Assembly (NCBI GenBank): GCA_036986275.1
Contig: BTRG01000040.1
Coordinates: forward strand, 1 to 24,424
Direction of reading: 5' to 3'
DNA: 24,424 nucleotides
DNA from: BTRG01 sp036986275
GTDB lineage: Bacteria > Pseudomonadota > Gammaproteobacteria > Acidiferrobacterales > SZUA-150
In this document: one piece after another, positions 13,367 through 20,997 of the stretch
Layout of the letters: each line of letters starts with the position of its first letter
Position numbering within the stretch: position 1 is the first letter of the stretch
Program-made: the position numbers and the translations under genes
The notes under the pieces: model-generated
Told to the model about the DNA's origin: nothing
The model's input: the letters and a program-made list of their open reading frames with translations, nothing else
Database searches by the model: none

Positions 13367-14473
13367 CTATGGCCGCTTCGACACCTGCTCCAGTGATGGG
13401 TAGTCCGTATAGCCCCTTGCATCACCGCCGCAGAAGGTATCCGGGTCAGGCTTGTTAAGACTCGCACCCTGCGCAAAACGCTCGGGCAAATCAGGGTTGG
13501 CGATATACAGCTTGCCGAAAGCCACCATATCAGCATCACCCTGTTGCAACGCCTGTTCGGCGCGGGCCTGTGTATAGCCGTTGTTGGCCATGTAGAGGCC
13601 TTTGAAGCGGCGCCTGAGCTCGGTGTAATCCACATGACTCTCGCCGCCCAGCATATCGCCTTCCACCACATGCAGGTAGGCCAACTGATGACCGCACAGC
13701 ATATCAACAACCGCACCGAAAGTGATTTGCGGTTGTGAATCCTGGATGTCATTGAACCGGTTTTCAGGCGACAGGCGAACACCGATACGGCTGGTCGGCC
13801 AAACCGTACTCACCGCTGTAATCACTTCATCCAGCAACCGCATGCGATTTTCAACACTGCCGCCATAAGCATCAGTACGGGTATTGGTTCCGTCGCATAA
13901 AAACTCATCCAGCAAATAACCGTTGGCTGAATGGATCTCCACCCCGTCAAAACCGGCATCCCTGGCGCGTTGTGCGGCAGCGACATAATCGGCAATCACG
14001 CCGGGTATTTCATCGATTTTTAAGGCACGGGGTGCCTCGAAGGGTTGCATGCCTTCATAGGTCACGGCCTCCCCTTCAGGACGGATGGCGGAGGGGGCGA
14101 CCGGCTGAGCGTTGTCGGGCTGCATCAGGCGGTGTGATATACGCCCGACGTGCCAGAGCTGGATAAAAATGCGCCCATCTTTGGCATGTACGGCGTCGGT
14201 CACCTGCCGCCAGCCTGCCACCTGTTCGTCGTTGTGGATGCCCGGTGTTGCGGGATAACCTACGCCCTGCGGTGAAATCTGGCTGGCCTCGGTGATGATC
14301 AATCCGGCGCTCGCCCGCTGTGTGTAATACTCGACATTCAGACCCGTGGGCACATTGCCCTCACCGGCCCGATTGCGGGTCAATGGTGCCATTACAATGC
14401 GATTTGGCAGGGTCAGGTCACCCAGTGCGAGCGGCGTGAAGAGGTCAATGGTCAATGCTTCATTCGTGGGCAT
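13367..14473 (-). CDS. nemA: Old Yellow Enzyme-type alkene reductase (NemA-like)
   Basis: The 368-residue protein is a full-length OYE (E. coli NemA is about 365). It starts LFTPLALGDLTLPNRIVMAP with the FMN-binding TRNRA segment. It continues with IFIQLWHVGRISH and VEIHSANGYLLDEFL, where His181 and Asn184 bind the substrate carbonyl. The NRMRLLDEV helix and the C-terminal phosphate-binding VAFGKLYIANPDLPERF are also present. It should reduce activated C=C bonds and detoxify electrophiles such as maleimides or quinones with NAD(P)H. No adjacent NemR regulator is seen. The start ATG is at 14471-14473. Confidence 0.92.
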   Translation of the reverse strand: MPTNEALTIDLFTPLALGDLTLPNRIVMAPLTRNRAGEGNVPTGLNVEYYTQRASAGLIITEASQISPQGVGYPATPGIHNDEQVAGWRQVTDAVHAKDGRIFIQLWHVGRISHRLMQPDNAQPVAPSAIRPEGEAVTYEGMQPFEAPRALKIDEIPGVIADYVAAAQRARDAGFDGVEIHSANGYLLDEFLCDGTNTRTDAYGGSVENRMRLLDEVITAVSTVWPTSRIGVRLSPENRFNDIQDSQPQITFGAVVDMLCGHQLAYLHVVEGDMLGGESHVDYTELRRRFKGLYMANNGYTQARAEQALQQGDADMVAFGKLYIANPDLPERFAQGASLNKPDPDTFCGGDARGYTDYPSLEQVSKRP

Positions 14474-14497
14474 AATGCACTCCCTTGTTTAAGGTTT

Positions 14498-14580
14498 AGC
14501 AGGTGCCATTCTAGAGGAAAGGGAGTCAGAGCACATTTTTCGCTGAGGATACTCGGGGCGACTCCCCCTTTAACCTGCTT
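14498..14580. repeat. Degenerate nested inverted repeat
   Basis: AGCAGGT (14498) pairs with ACCTGCT (about 14574), and inside it GGGAGTC (14521-14527) pairs with GACTCCC (about 14560). The inner arm continues GTCAGAGCACATTTTTC, a variant of the GTCAGAGTAAAAA motif seen twice elsewhere. It is likely a worn REP-type element. Confidence 0.4.
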
Positions 14581-14632
14581 GAAAATGGCCGATAACAAGG
14601 CTTCTGTCTTTTTGAACGGGGGGCTTACAATA

Positions 14633-15099
14633 ATGAAATACGCATATCATTTACTGATTGCTTTCGTAGTATGCCTGTCTGCCGGCTGTGGTGGGGGCGG
14701 GGGTGGAAGCACCACGGCGAACCCGACTGTCACGCCTGCGCGAAGCTATTTTATGGGTTTACTCCGTTTTCCTATGACGTCGACCCGCTTACGATCAGCG
14801 CGGTGGTCGATGATGTCTATGCGCGGCTGGCCGGCGATGCTGACCTTGTTGCGCACCATTTTGACGCCGGCGTTCCCTGGAACGCCGCCCTGGCCGATCT
14901 ACTCGACAAGGCACAGGCGCGCAATGCGGAATTTATCACCTGGTTCATATTGCAGGACTATGATCAACTGTGCAGCTTTGTCGGTGGGTGTTCCGATACC
15001 GATGTGTTGTGGCGTGACTCGGGTTTGTATGACGGTTTTGGAAATATCCGGCCGGCCTACACGCGCTGGACAGACAGACTGGCCATCCCGGCACAATGA
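14633..15099 (+). pseudogene. Lipoprotein gene with frameshift and probable internal deletion
   Basis: The ATG at 14633 starts a clear lipoprotein signal (hydrophobic stretch, lipobox LSAGC with Cys19, then a Gly run). The frame holds to PARSYF near 14754. The homology-like sequence then continues in the next frame as YGFTPFSYDVDP, then ADLVAHHFDAGVPWNAALAD, then NAEFITWFILQDYD and LWRDSGLYDGFGNIRPAYTR, ending at 15099. One T appears to be missing from the run in TATTTTATGG. The C-terminal part looks like the end of a TIM-barrel glycoside-hydrolase-like protein of 300 or more residues. The short distance between GVPWNAALAD and the last block therefore suggests that the middle is deleted. Identity of the enzyme is not certain. 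Confidence 0.6.
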
Positions 15100-15363
15100 T
15101 AGAGGCACACCAGGGCCGATTGGAATCCCCGGATGCTGAAGCAGGGTCCCCGGCAGATATGTCGCCACAAGGGAACAAAGAAAAGCGAATGGATTCGAAC
15201 CGATAGGGCCAAAGCGATGTTTGCTGTCGTTTCCAAGGGACATCCTGTACAAACTGTATTGGTCCTGGAAAATGGTAACTTGCTGTTTTTCATGGCAATG
15301 CAATATTGGCATAGCCGTTGCTTCTGGTTACCTCGTACACACCAGTGACGAGGAGCAACGGTG
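15100..15363. other. Intergenic stretch without recognisable gene
   Basis: No gene or RNA is supported. The string GGATTCGAACC at 15190-15200 resembles a tRNA T-arm on the minus strand but nothing around it folds as a tRNA. GAGGAG at about 15350 is the ribosome site of the following gene. Confidence 0.4.
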
Positions 15364-15612
15364 ATGATAGTTGAACAGCTAAGAAGCAGCCATGTAAAAA
15401 ACAGTGTGATAGTGCACATCAATGAACTTCTGGACGAGCAGAACCGGCAGAATATTGAGTCGATTGTGGAAGAGGTGAGCGGCGTAAGCAATGCGCACTT
15501 CAATGAAACACGACACCACTTGATGGTCGTCGACTACGACCCGAGGAGGGCCAACTCCGGTACGATTCTAATTCGTGTAAAGCAACAACACCTTCACGCA
15601 CAACTCATTTAA
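15364..15612 (+). CDS. Small HMA-like ferredoxin-fold protein
   Basis: The 82-residue protein (MIVEQLRSSHVKNSVIVHI) shows the beta-alpha-beta-beta-alpha-beta pattern of heavy-metal-associated domains. There is a first strand, helix DEQNRQNIESIVEEV, strand GVSNAHFNETRHHLMVVDYD, helix and RVKQQHLHAQLI. The metal-binding CxxC is absent, so copper transport is not implied. I recall similar short proteins of unknown function in sulfur-oxidising gammaproteobacteria. GAGGAGC upstream supports the start; a GTG at 15361 is an alternative. Confidence 0.65.
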   Translation: MIVEQLRSSHVKNSVIVHINELLDEQNRQNIESIVEEVSGVSNAHFNETRHHLMVVDYDPRRANSGTILIRVKQQHLHAQLI

Positions 15613-15619
15613 AAAGAAT

Positions 15620-15653
15620 TAGGGGACGGGATTAAATCTTAATCCGTCCCCTA
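15620..15653. repeat. REP-like palindrome between convergent genes
   Basis: AGGGGACGGGATTAA (15621-15635) pairs with TTAATCCGTCCCCT (15639-15652) with one bulged G. It shares GGGGACGG and ATTAAA with 10773-10817. A short T run follows (TATTTT), so it could also stop transcription of the gene ending at 15612 and of the converging TfpX/TfpZ gene. Confidence 0.75.
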
Positions 15654-15662
15654 TTTTCCCTA

Positions 15663-16415
15663 TTAGTCGCCTATTAGTCCGGCAATTGAAAAGTCAGTTT
15701 TATTATACGCAATCAGCCCTCTGAATCTATCGTTTTCAACCGGGTAAAATAGATAATCCTCAATAACACCACCCTGAGATAACACTAACTGCTCAACCCC
15801 GGCTTTCCAGGTTTTACTATTTTGCAAAAATGAATAAGACATCGCTTGCTTGATAATATCTTGCCGATACTCGCTGTCCTCCTGTAGAGATAGCGGTTTG
15901 TATTTTTCAGTCTTATACATTTCCCCCTTAAGCCCAGCACCTTTGGCGGCATCCTTCAATCGCTGAATAGCATTTTTACCCTTTAAAGGCTCTATATAGA
16001 TTATTTTTGGCGACTGCCAAGCAGCCGGCAGAGATACCGCTTTATTTAAATTTTCCAGATCTATGTCTTCCTTTATAATTGGATAAAATGTATCAGCCTG
16101 GAAAACAAAAAATACAGGCCGCATTTTGTAGGTAATATGCATACCCCAGATCAATGCAGAAACCTGAATAATAATAATAATGGATATGTCGCGTATTAAC
16201 TCCTTGCGGGGTTTTAACTTATTAAATATAACCAGGGTTAAAAATGGCCCCAGCACCAAATCTACTGACAATACTATCTTTACGGCATCAAACACCGAAT
16301 GAATAATATAAAACGGCTTTGGATACCATATAAAATAAATAACATACAAAGACAAGGAAATAACCAAAGCGCTTGCTAAAAAATGCAGGCCTGCAGCGGC
16401 TAGCCGGGTTTTCAT
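15663..16415 (-). CDS. TfpX/TfpZ-family type IV pilin accessory protein
   Basis: The 250-residue protein opens MKTRLAAAGLHFLASALVIS, then YVIYFIWYPKPFY. A second membrane region follows (SVDLVLGPFLTLVIFN) and a third (ISIIIIIQVSALIWGMH), then YKMRPVFFVFQADTFY and a soluble C-terminal domain with TWKAG. This order matches TfpX/TfpZ accessory proteins, which help particular type IV pilins to be stable or displayed. The gene normally sits beside a pilin gene; none is visible here, so it is an orphan. The AT-rich sequence differs from the GC-rich genes nearby and may mark transfer. Confidence 0.85.
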   Translation of the reverse strand: MKTRLAAAGLHFLASALVISLSLYVIYFIWYPKPFYIIHSVFDAVKIVLSVDLVLGPFLTLVIFNKLKPRKELIRDISIIIIIQVSALIWGMHITYKMRPVFFVFQADTFYPIIKEDIDLENLNKAVSLPAAWQSPKIIYIEPLKGKNAIQRLKDAAKGAGLKGEMYKTEKYKPLSLQEDSEYRQDIIKQAMSYSFLQNSKTWKAGVEQLVLSQGGVIEDYLFYPVENDRFRGLIAYNKTDFSIAGLIGD

Positions 16416-16438
16416 AAGTTAAGCCCCTTGTTTCTAAA

Positions 16439-16714
16439 TTAAAAACGGGAATATTGTATAACGATAAAAGGCTTCCAGTCATCACCTAAAATACATTCCA
16501 CACTGGTGACATCCGCAATAAAATCAGTGCACCTGGTGATGATATTTTTATCGCGAGGAACACGCCGATGCCCCAGTCCAGCACTCATGTGAAACCTGGC
16601 ATTCGGCCAGGCATTGGCAACTCACTCGACGAATTGCCATGGCACATCGTGATCACCCTTGTCGTGAATGAGCAGGCCCGGAAAATGAAACTGGCGCACC
16701 ATGTACTCGGTGGA
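16439..16714 (-). pseudogene. C-terminal fossil of an alpha/beta hydrolase
   Basis: The minus strand reads STEYMVRQFHFPGLLIHDKGDHDVPW with an internal TGA at 16622-16624. It then reads VANAWPNARFHMSAGLGHRR and IITRCTDFIADV to a TAA at 16439-16441. LLIHDKGDHDVPW and GLGHRR are the Asp and His catalytic blocks of alpha/beta hydrolases. The nucleophile half is absent. Confidence 0.65.
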
Positions 16715-16835
16715 AGTGCTTAGGGATATATGGGGTAAAAAAACTGCTGCGAAAGAATTAATTGATCCAGTTACCAATCAGCCTAAAACATGCCTGGAAG
16801 TAGGATGCTATACTGGAAAATTTATAGCGGTGTAG
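16713..16835 (+). pseudogene. Possible scrap of a SAM methyltransferase
   Basis: The plus-strand frame gives EVLRDIWGKKTAAKELIDPV and then CLEVGCYTGKFIA before a stop at 16833-16835. LEVGCYTG resembles SAM-binding motif I (LEVGCGTG). It abuts the hydrolase fossil and stops right after the motif. It is too short to be sure. Confidence 0.3.
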
Positions 16836-16865
16836 TCGCACGACTTAATCGGGACAGATAAACCT

Positions 16866-17588
16866 ATGCCGTTTGAATTTGAAGAACTCGACTACCAGGA
16901 AACACCGCTGGGTAACATCAGCCTCAGACGTCGATCGGAGCCCAGACTCGAAGGGAAAATTCTCTACGAGGTAAAGCTTGGCGACGAATTTCTGATGTCC
17001 AGTCTGTTTACCGAAGCCGAGATTCAGCTTGCACGACTCGGGCTCGCTGAACTTGAAGGCACCGATCTGGATATTGTCGTCGGCGGATTGGGACTGGGTT
17101 ATACCGCGCTGGCAGTACTGGAAAACCTGTCCGTCCGATCGCTCATGGTGGTTGAGGTGATGCAGCCGGTTATCGACTGGCACCGTCGGGGCCTGGTGCC
17201 GCTTGGCAAGGAACTGGTATCAGATCCTCGCTGCACGCTTGTCCACGCTGACTTCTTTGACGTCGCTTCATCATCCAGCATGGGATTCGATCGCTCAGAT
17301 GTGAACCAGCAGGTTCATGCGGTGTTACTGGATATCGATCATTCACCGAGCCACTGGCTTAACCCGGAAAACGGTGCTTTTTATACGGCTCAGGGGCTCC
17401 GGAATCTTGCTGAAAAACTCCATCCCGGCGGCGTCTTCGGACTGTGGTCCAACGATCCCCCGGACGCAGGATTCACGCGTTTACTTGATAGTGTGTTTCA
17501 ATCTTCTGAATCCCATATTGTGACTTTCCCGAATCCCTATACGGGCGGTGAGTCATCCAACACGGTCTACCTGGCCCACAACGCGTAG
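16866..17588 (+). CDS. Spermidine-synthase-like class I methyltransferase fold protein
   Basis: The 240-residue protein has an N-terminal beta part (YQETPLGNISLRRRSEPRLE, then LMSSLFTEAE) as in spermidine-synthase relatives, then a Rossmann core. The core has IVVGGLGLGYTALAVLE (about 70-86), the acidic strand end MVVEVMQPVIDWH, HADFFD and the motif LLDIDHSPSHWL. The C-terminus has LHPGGVFGLWSNDPPD. Fold and cofactor pocket are clear. The catalytic pair for putrescine is not, so true spermidine synthesis is unproven. The start ATG at 16866 has no strong ribosome site. A rhomboid gene follows on the same strand after 50 nt. Confidence 0.75.
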   Translation: MPFEFEELDYQETPLGNISLRRRSEPRLEGKILYEVKLGDEFLMSSLFTEAEIQLARLGLAELEGTDLDIVVGGLGLGYTALAVLENLSVRSLMVVEVMQPVIDWHRRGLVPLGKELVSDPRCTLVHADFFDVASSSSMGFDRSDVNQQVHAVLLDIDHSPSHWLNPENGAFYTAQGLRNLAEKLHPGGVFGLWSNDPPDAGFTRLLDSVFQSSESHIVTFPNPYTGGESSNTVYLAHNA

Positions 17589-17638
17589 AGGGACTTAAAA
17601 AGGTTGATTATTGAGGCGATGGCCCCATATATTTTACC

Positions 17639-18307
17639 ATGCCTCCCCTGCCGAGTTCTCTACAAGATGACCGTAACCGGCTACGCCATTCTTTCCTTCT
17701 GGCGTCGGCGTTTGCGGCTCTGCTCTGGGTCATAAAGACCGTGGAGATCGTTTTTCATCTGGACCTGGTGCGCTATGGTGTTTATCCACTTCAACCCGGT
17801 GGGCTAACAGGCATCCTTACAGGGCCTCTTATCCATGGTTCCTGGTCTCATTTATTTGCCAATACGTTACCGGTCATTATCCTGGGTACTGCGCTTCTTT
17901 ACGGGTATCCCAGATCCGCAAAAATTGTATTAGCTGCGGTTTATCTCGGTTCCGGTCTGGGTGTCTGGCTGTTCGCCCGCGAGGCGTATCATATCGGCGC
18001 CAGCGGCCTGACGTTCGGTGTCATGTTTTTCCTGTTTGTGATTGGCGCCCTGCGGTGGGACAAGCGCGCTATTGTGATTGCCATGATCGTGTTTTTTCTC
18101 TACGGTGGTATGATTTGGGGGATTTTCCCATCGGAACCCGGCATTTCATTTGAGTCACATTTGTCCGGGGCAATTATCGGCGTAGTGCTGGCGATTGTGC
18201 TCAAAAATCGTGATCCTGCACCGGTAGAGAAAAAGTATAGCTGGGAAGATGAAACGGTCGAAGAAATGAAAGAGGTCGGTGACAAAGATCCCTCTCCCCC
18301 AATTTAA
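17639..18307 (+). CDS. Rhomboid-family intramembrane serine protease
   Basis: The 222-residue membrane protein has six hydrophobic segments. It carries the rhomboid signatures HGSWSHLFANT in the second segment, GASGLTFG with catalytic Ser122, and the catalytic His174 in ESHLSGA. It should cleave transmembrane substrates inside the inner membrane. The C-terminal 30 residues are charged and cytoplasmic. It may be cotranscribed with the preceding spermidine-synthase-like gene. Confidence 0.9.
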   Translation: MPPLPSSLQDDRNRLRHSFLLASAFAALLWVIKTVEIVFHLDLVRYGVYPLQPGGLTGILTGPLIHGSWSHLFANTLPVIILGTALLYGYPRSAKIVLAAVYLGSGLGVWLFAREAYHIGASGLTFGVMFFLFVIGALRWDKRAIVIAMIVFFLYGGMIWGIFPSEPGISFESHLSGAIIGVVLAIVLKNRDPAPVEKKYSWEDETVEEMKEVGDKDPSPPI

Positions 18308-18352
18308 AACCACGGCTGTACCAGTACCGGGTATCTGAATTTAATTTGGACT

Positions 18353-18474
18353 ATTTAAGGAACCTCTGATTAATTCGTCATGCCGGCGAAGGCCGGCATC
18401 CAGGTCATTGAAAACACTGGATCCCGGCATACGCCGGGATGACGATAAAGGAATTAATCAGAGGTTCCTTAAAT
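18353..18474. mobile_element. MITE-like element, 122 bp, perfect 24-bp terminal inverted repeats
   Basis: The left end 18353-18376 (ATTTAAGGAACCTCTGATTA, then ATTC) and right end 18451-18474 are perfect inverted repeats. The interior consists of two hairpins, GTCATGCCGGCGAAGGCCGGC and CCGGCATACGCCGG, the second roughly an inverted copy of the first. There is no coding capacity. The outermost bases include TTAA. The right end lies inside the 3' end of the hemerythrin gene and supplies its last codons and stop. Confidence 0.85.
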
Positions 18475-18883
18475 GTTTCCTCTGGGAAACGAACAAAGCA
18501 TATTTTTTATCTTCAGTTAATATGTGTTCTGTAAACCATTTGCGCATAGTTTTTGTGATTCTGGTGCCCAATACCGGACTCCCATTTCGTATGTCATAAT
18601 CGTACTTATGGAGCTGGGCAATAAAGTTTTCATGCAACTTCAAATGATCAGCTAAATCAGGGTAATTGATCTTTCGCATATATTCTTCTTCAAACTTAAA
18701 ATGAAACCTGGTATAACTGATCATCGCTTCCAAAGAAGCAATTATCACTTTTCTGGTATCTTCGGCTTCACCATTGATCATCGAATCATGCAATGTGTTT
18801 ATTGTTTCGATCCAGGCTTTGTGTTGAGTATCGATTTCATCATTGTTGACACTAAATGATGTGTTCCATTCAATTCTTGGCAC
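18458..18883 (-). CDS. Bacteriohemerythrin
   Basis: The 141-residue protein has the di-iron ligands of hemerythrin in standard spacing: His21 (DTQH), His61 and Glu65 (RFHFKFEEEY), His80 and His84 (DHLKLHE), His120 and Asp125 (EHILTEDKKY). It should bind O2 for transport, storage or sensing. It starts with GTG (18881-18883) behind GGAGG. The last five residues HLRNL and the stop come from the terminal repeat of the element at 18353-18474, so the native C-terminus was replaced after KYALFVSQRK. The four-helix core is complete, so function is probably kept. Confidence 0.92.
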   Translation of the reverse strand: MPRIEWNTSFSVNNDEIDTQHKAWIETINTLHDSMINGEAEDTRKVIIASLEAMISYTRFHFKFEEEYMRKINYPDLADHLKLHENFIAQLHKYDYDIRNGSPVLGTRITKTMRKWFTEHILTEDKKYALFVSQRKHLRNL

Positions 18884-18926
18884 TGCTACACCTCCAGATT
18901 ACATATTCCATAAGCAACCATGGACC

Positions 18927-18985
18927 CTTTCAAGAAGCCCACACCTTGAAAGTCGTCGCTCGGTGACTGAGACCACCGATTTTTT
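18927..18985 (+). ncRNA. Two hairpins ending in a T-run: possible terminator or small RNA 3' end
   Basis: CTTTCAAG (18927-18934) pairs with CTTGAAAG (18945-18952). Then TCGGTG (18960-18965) pairs with CACCGA (18974-18979) and is followed directly by six T (18980-18985), an intrinsic-terminator pattern on the plus strand. No plus-strand gene ends here; the nearest, the rhomboid gene, ends at 18307 and a transcript would run antisense through hemerythrin. On the minus strand the same structure lies in the hemerythrin leader. Confidence 0.4.
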
Positions 18986-19055
18986 ATGTTCCCCAAGCAC
19001 GTGAAAAATATACACTAAGATTATGGTTATTGCTAATGTAAAAAAAGGGAGCCCT

Positions 19056-19119
19056 AATGGCACTTACTTAAGCCGGAATGACGGGAATACGTACATTTAA
19101 GGCTTAAGTAAGTGCCATT
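19056..19119. mobile_element. Short inverted-repeat element (64 bp)
   Basis: AATGGCACTTACTTAAGCC (19056-19074) and its exact reverse complement (19101-19119) flank a 26-bp centre with no coding sense. The 19-bp perfect termini look like those of an insertion sequence reduced to its ends, a second type of non-autonomous element. It lies upstream of the membrane-protein cluster. Confidence 0.65.
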
Positions 19120-19214
19120 CGGAACCCCTTTTCTCTGGAATGTGGGTCGATTCCACAATACAGTGTCGATTATCAAAGTACCTGATCAAATTAAAGAGAT
19201 CGATTTTCGTCATT

Positions 19215-19514
19215 ATGAAATTACTTTTATTATTTCTGGTTTTATTCATGTCGATAGCTGTAAACCTGCCGGACAGCTATATCGCCCGGCTGGGTATTGA
19301 GCCGGATTACATAATAGCTGCCCTGGCAGCCATCGTAGTCGCCGGGCTCGTAGTTCACCGCAAGTTACTGCTTATCGTCCTGGTTGTTGCGCTCAGTATC
19401 GGTACTAATATGCCCGAGCCCTTTATGACTTCGATTGGTGTCGGCCGTGACTATCTCTTCGCCACCCTCATCGCAATCGTGATAGTCCCCTGGATCATCG
19501 AACAATTCAGATAA
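19215..19514 (+). CDS. Small membrane protein with internal duplication
   Basis: The 99-residue protein starts MKLLLLFLVLFMSIAVNLPD. It contains two similar halves of about 45 residues: a hydrophobic strand, then S-I-(A/G)-(V/T)-N-(L/M)-P-(D/E), a short loop ending in LGIEPDY or IGVGRDY, then a second hydrophobic stretch (AALAAIVVA or ATLIAIVIV). This gives about four membrane segments with pseudo-symmetry. I do not know its function. I chose the ATG at 19215 because residues before it are not hydrophobic. The lipoprotein gene follows after 9 nt. Confidence 0.65.
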   Translation: MKLLLLFLVLFMSIAVNLPDSYIARLGIEPDYIIAALAAIVVAGLVVHRKLLLIVLVVALSIGTNMPEPFMTSIGVGRDYLFATLIAIVIVPWIIEQFR

Positions 19515-19523
19515 TCCACAGGA

Positions 19524-20069
19524 ATGAATAGAACGCTCTATATCCTCGCATTTCTGACCATTGCACAATCCCTGTCAGCCTGTAGCGGACAACTCACCTA
19601 TCCGTCAAACGACAAAAGCACTGTGGTCAGTGCATCGCACAGTATTTATATCGAAGGCGGTGTCTTGAAGGTACTTTCTGCTGATACGCAGAATATTCTT
19701 TTCGTCTATGTCCGCCCCGAGGTCATTGATCAATGGATAGCAACCGGTGGTGGCGGCGGTATGGAGGATAAGCCGTGGCTTTTCAAATCGGCGGTCTCCT
19801 GGACGCTGGGCGATGAGAATGGCGGGTATTCGAACGATGCTCCACAAAAGGCTTTCAGCTTTTTATTTAACGGCCAGGACATGACACTCACGGTGGATAC
19901 GGGAACCTATGCCGTGCACAGAGGGGGTTTTATTGTCATTGCTCTGGATAGTAACTGGCGCACCAGCGCAGTAAAGTCAGGAATTGAATCGTTGCGAATA
20001 TTTAATATTCCGGAAGACGCCGGGCAGCACCTGCTGAATGAGGCACGAAAGTACTATACCGGCCAATAG
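19524..20069 (+). CDS. Lipoprotein of unknown function
   Basis: The 181-residue protein has a lipoprotein signal peptide, MNRTLYILAFLTIAQSLSAC, with lipidated Cys20. The mature domain is mostly beta-strand, with FVYVRPEVIDQWIATGGGGG and FLFNGQDMTLTVDTGTYAV, and no catalytic motif I recognise. It lies 9 nt after the membrane protein and 5 nt before the hydrolase, so the three are surely one operon. Confidence 0.65.
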   Translation: MNRTLYILAFLTIAQSLSACSGQLTYPSNDKSTVVSASHSIYIEGGVLKVLSADTQNILFVYVRPEVIDQWIATGGGGGMEDKPWLFKSAVSWTLGDENGGYSNDAPQKAFSFLFNGQDMTLTVDTGTYAVHRGGFIVIALDSNWRTSAVKSGIESLRIFNIPEDAGQHLLNEARKYYTGQ

Positions 20070-20074
20070 GAACC

Positions 20075-20971
20075 ATGTGCGACAAGAAAACATCCCTGAC
20101 TTTTCAGCTTCCGGATGGCCGACAGCTGGGGTATGCACAGTATGGGGCTGACAATGGCGATCCCTTTTTTTATTTCCACGGGCTGCCCGGGTCTCGCTAT
20201 GAATCCCGGTTGCTGGAGGCATCATACAAAGCGCTCAATGTATGTCTTTATGCGGTAGATCGTCCGGGCTACGGTTTATCCGGTTTTGTTAAAAACCGCT
20301 CGCTCGCTCACTGGCCAAACGATATCGCGATGCTGGCCGATGCGTTGGGTATTGAAACATTCGGGATAATAGGTATTTCAGGCGGTGGCCCGTATGTACT
20401 GGCCTGCGCCCACGAAATACCGGAACGTATCAGCTCGATGGGTATCGTCTGCGGCCTGGGGCCGGTCTATGAATCTGCATTGCGCAGAGAAATGCACTGG
20501 GTAGCCCGTTCGGGCTTCTATTTCGCCAGACAATCCCCCGCATCGCTACGCGACCTGTATGGCAAACCGTTAAACTGGTTGGCGAATACACACCCTGCCC
20601 TGGCACTGCGCCTGCTCGCATATTTCAATGGTGGGGCTGACAAGCCGGTTTTACTGCGTAGCGACATACTTGAATTGTTATCCGCGAGTCTTCAGGAATC
20701 ATTTCGCCAGGGTCCGTCCGCGGCCATACAGGATGTCGTTATTTATCAGAATCCCTGGGGATTCGAATTGTCGAATATCCGCAAACATATTCATTTGTGG
20801 CACGGTAATGCGGATCGCATTGTACCCTGTTGCCACAGTGAATTCGTGCATTCACAATTACCGGACTCTGTACTTGACATCGTGCCGAATGAGGGACACT
20901 TTTCACTTCCTGTCAGGCACGCAGAGGCTATTTTAACCACCCTCGTCGGCGCCGAATCGATACGCTGCTGA
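20075..20971 (+). CDS. Alpha/beta hydrolase
   Basis: The 298-residue protein shows a complete alpha/beta-hydrolase layout: oxyanion FHGLPGSRYE, DRPGYGLS, nucleophile elbow GISGGGP with Ser102, HGNADRIVP with Asp247, and EGHFSL with His275. No signal peptide or membrane segment is seen, so it is likely cytoplasmic. The substrate cannot be told. It starts 5 nt after the lipoprotein gene and converges on the PA2778-type gene, whose stop lies 26 bp away. Confidence 0.88.
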   Translation: MCDKKTSLTFQLPDGRQLGYAQYGADNGDPFFYFHGLPGSRYESRLLEASYKALNVCLYAVDRPGYGLSGFVKNRSLAHWPNDIAMLADALGIETFGIIGISGGGPYVLACAHEIPERISSMGIVCGLGPVYESALRREMHWVARSGFYFARQSPASLRDLYGKPLNWLANTHPALALRLLAYFNGGADKPVLLRSDILELLSASLQESFRQGPSAAIQDVVIYQNPWGFELSNIRKHIHLWHGNADRIVPCCHSEFVHSQLPDSVLDIVPNEGHFSLPVRHAEAILTTLVGAESIRC

Positions 20972-20997
20972 ACTGACTGTAACGACCATGCCGGGCA

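Noticed and set aside
15185..15210. tRNA-like T-arm string GGATTCGAACC
   Set aside because: The stem bases do not pair properly on the minus strand, and no anticodon or acceptor arm is found around it.
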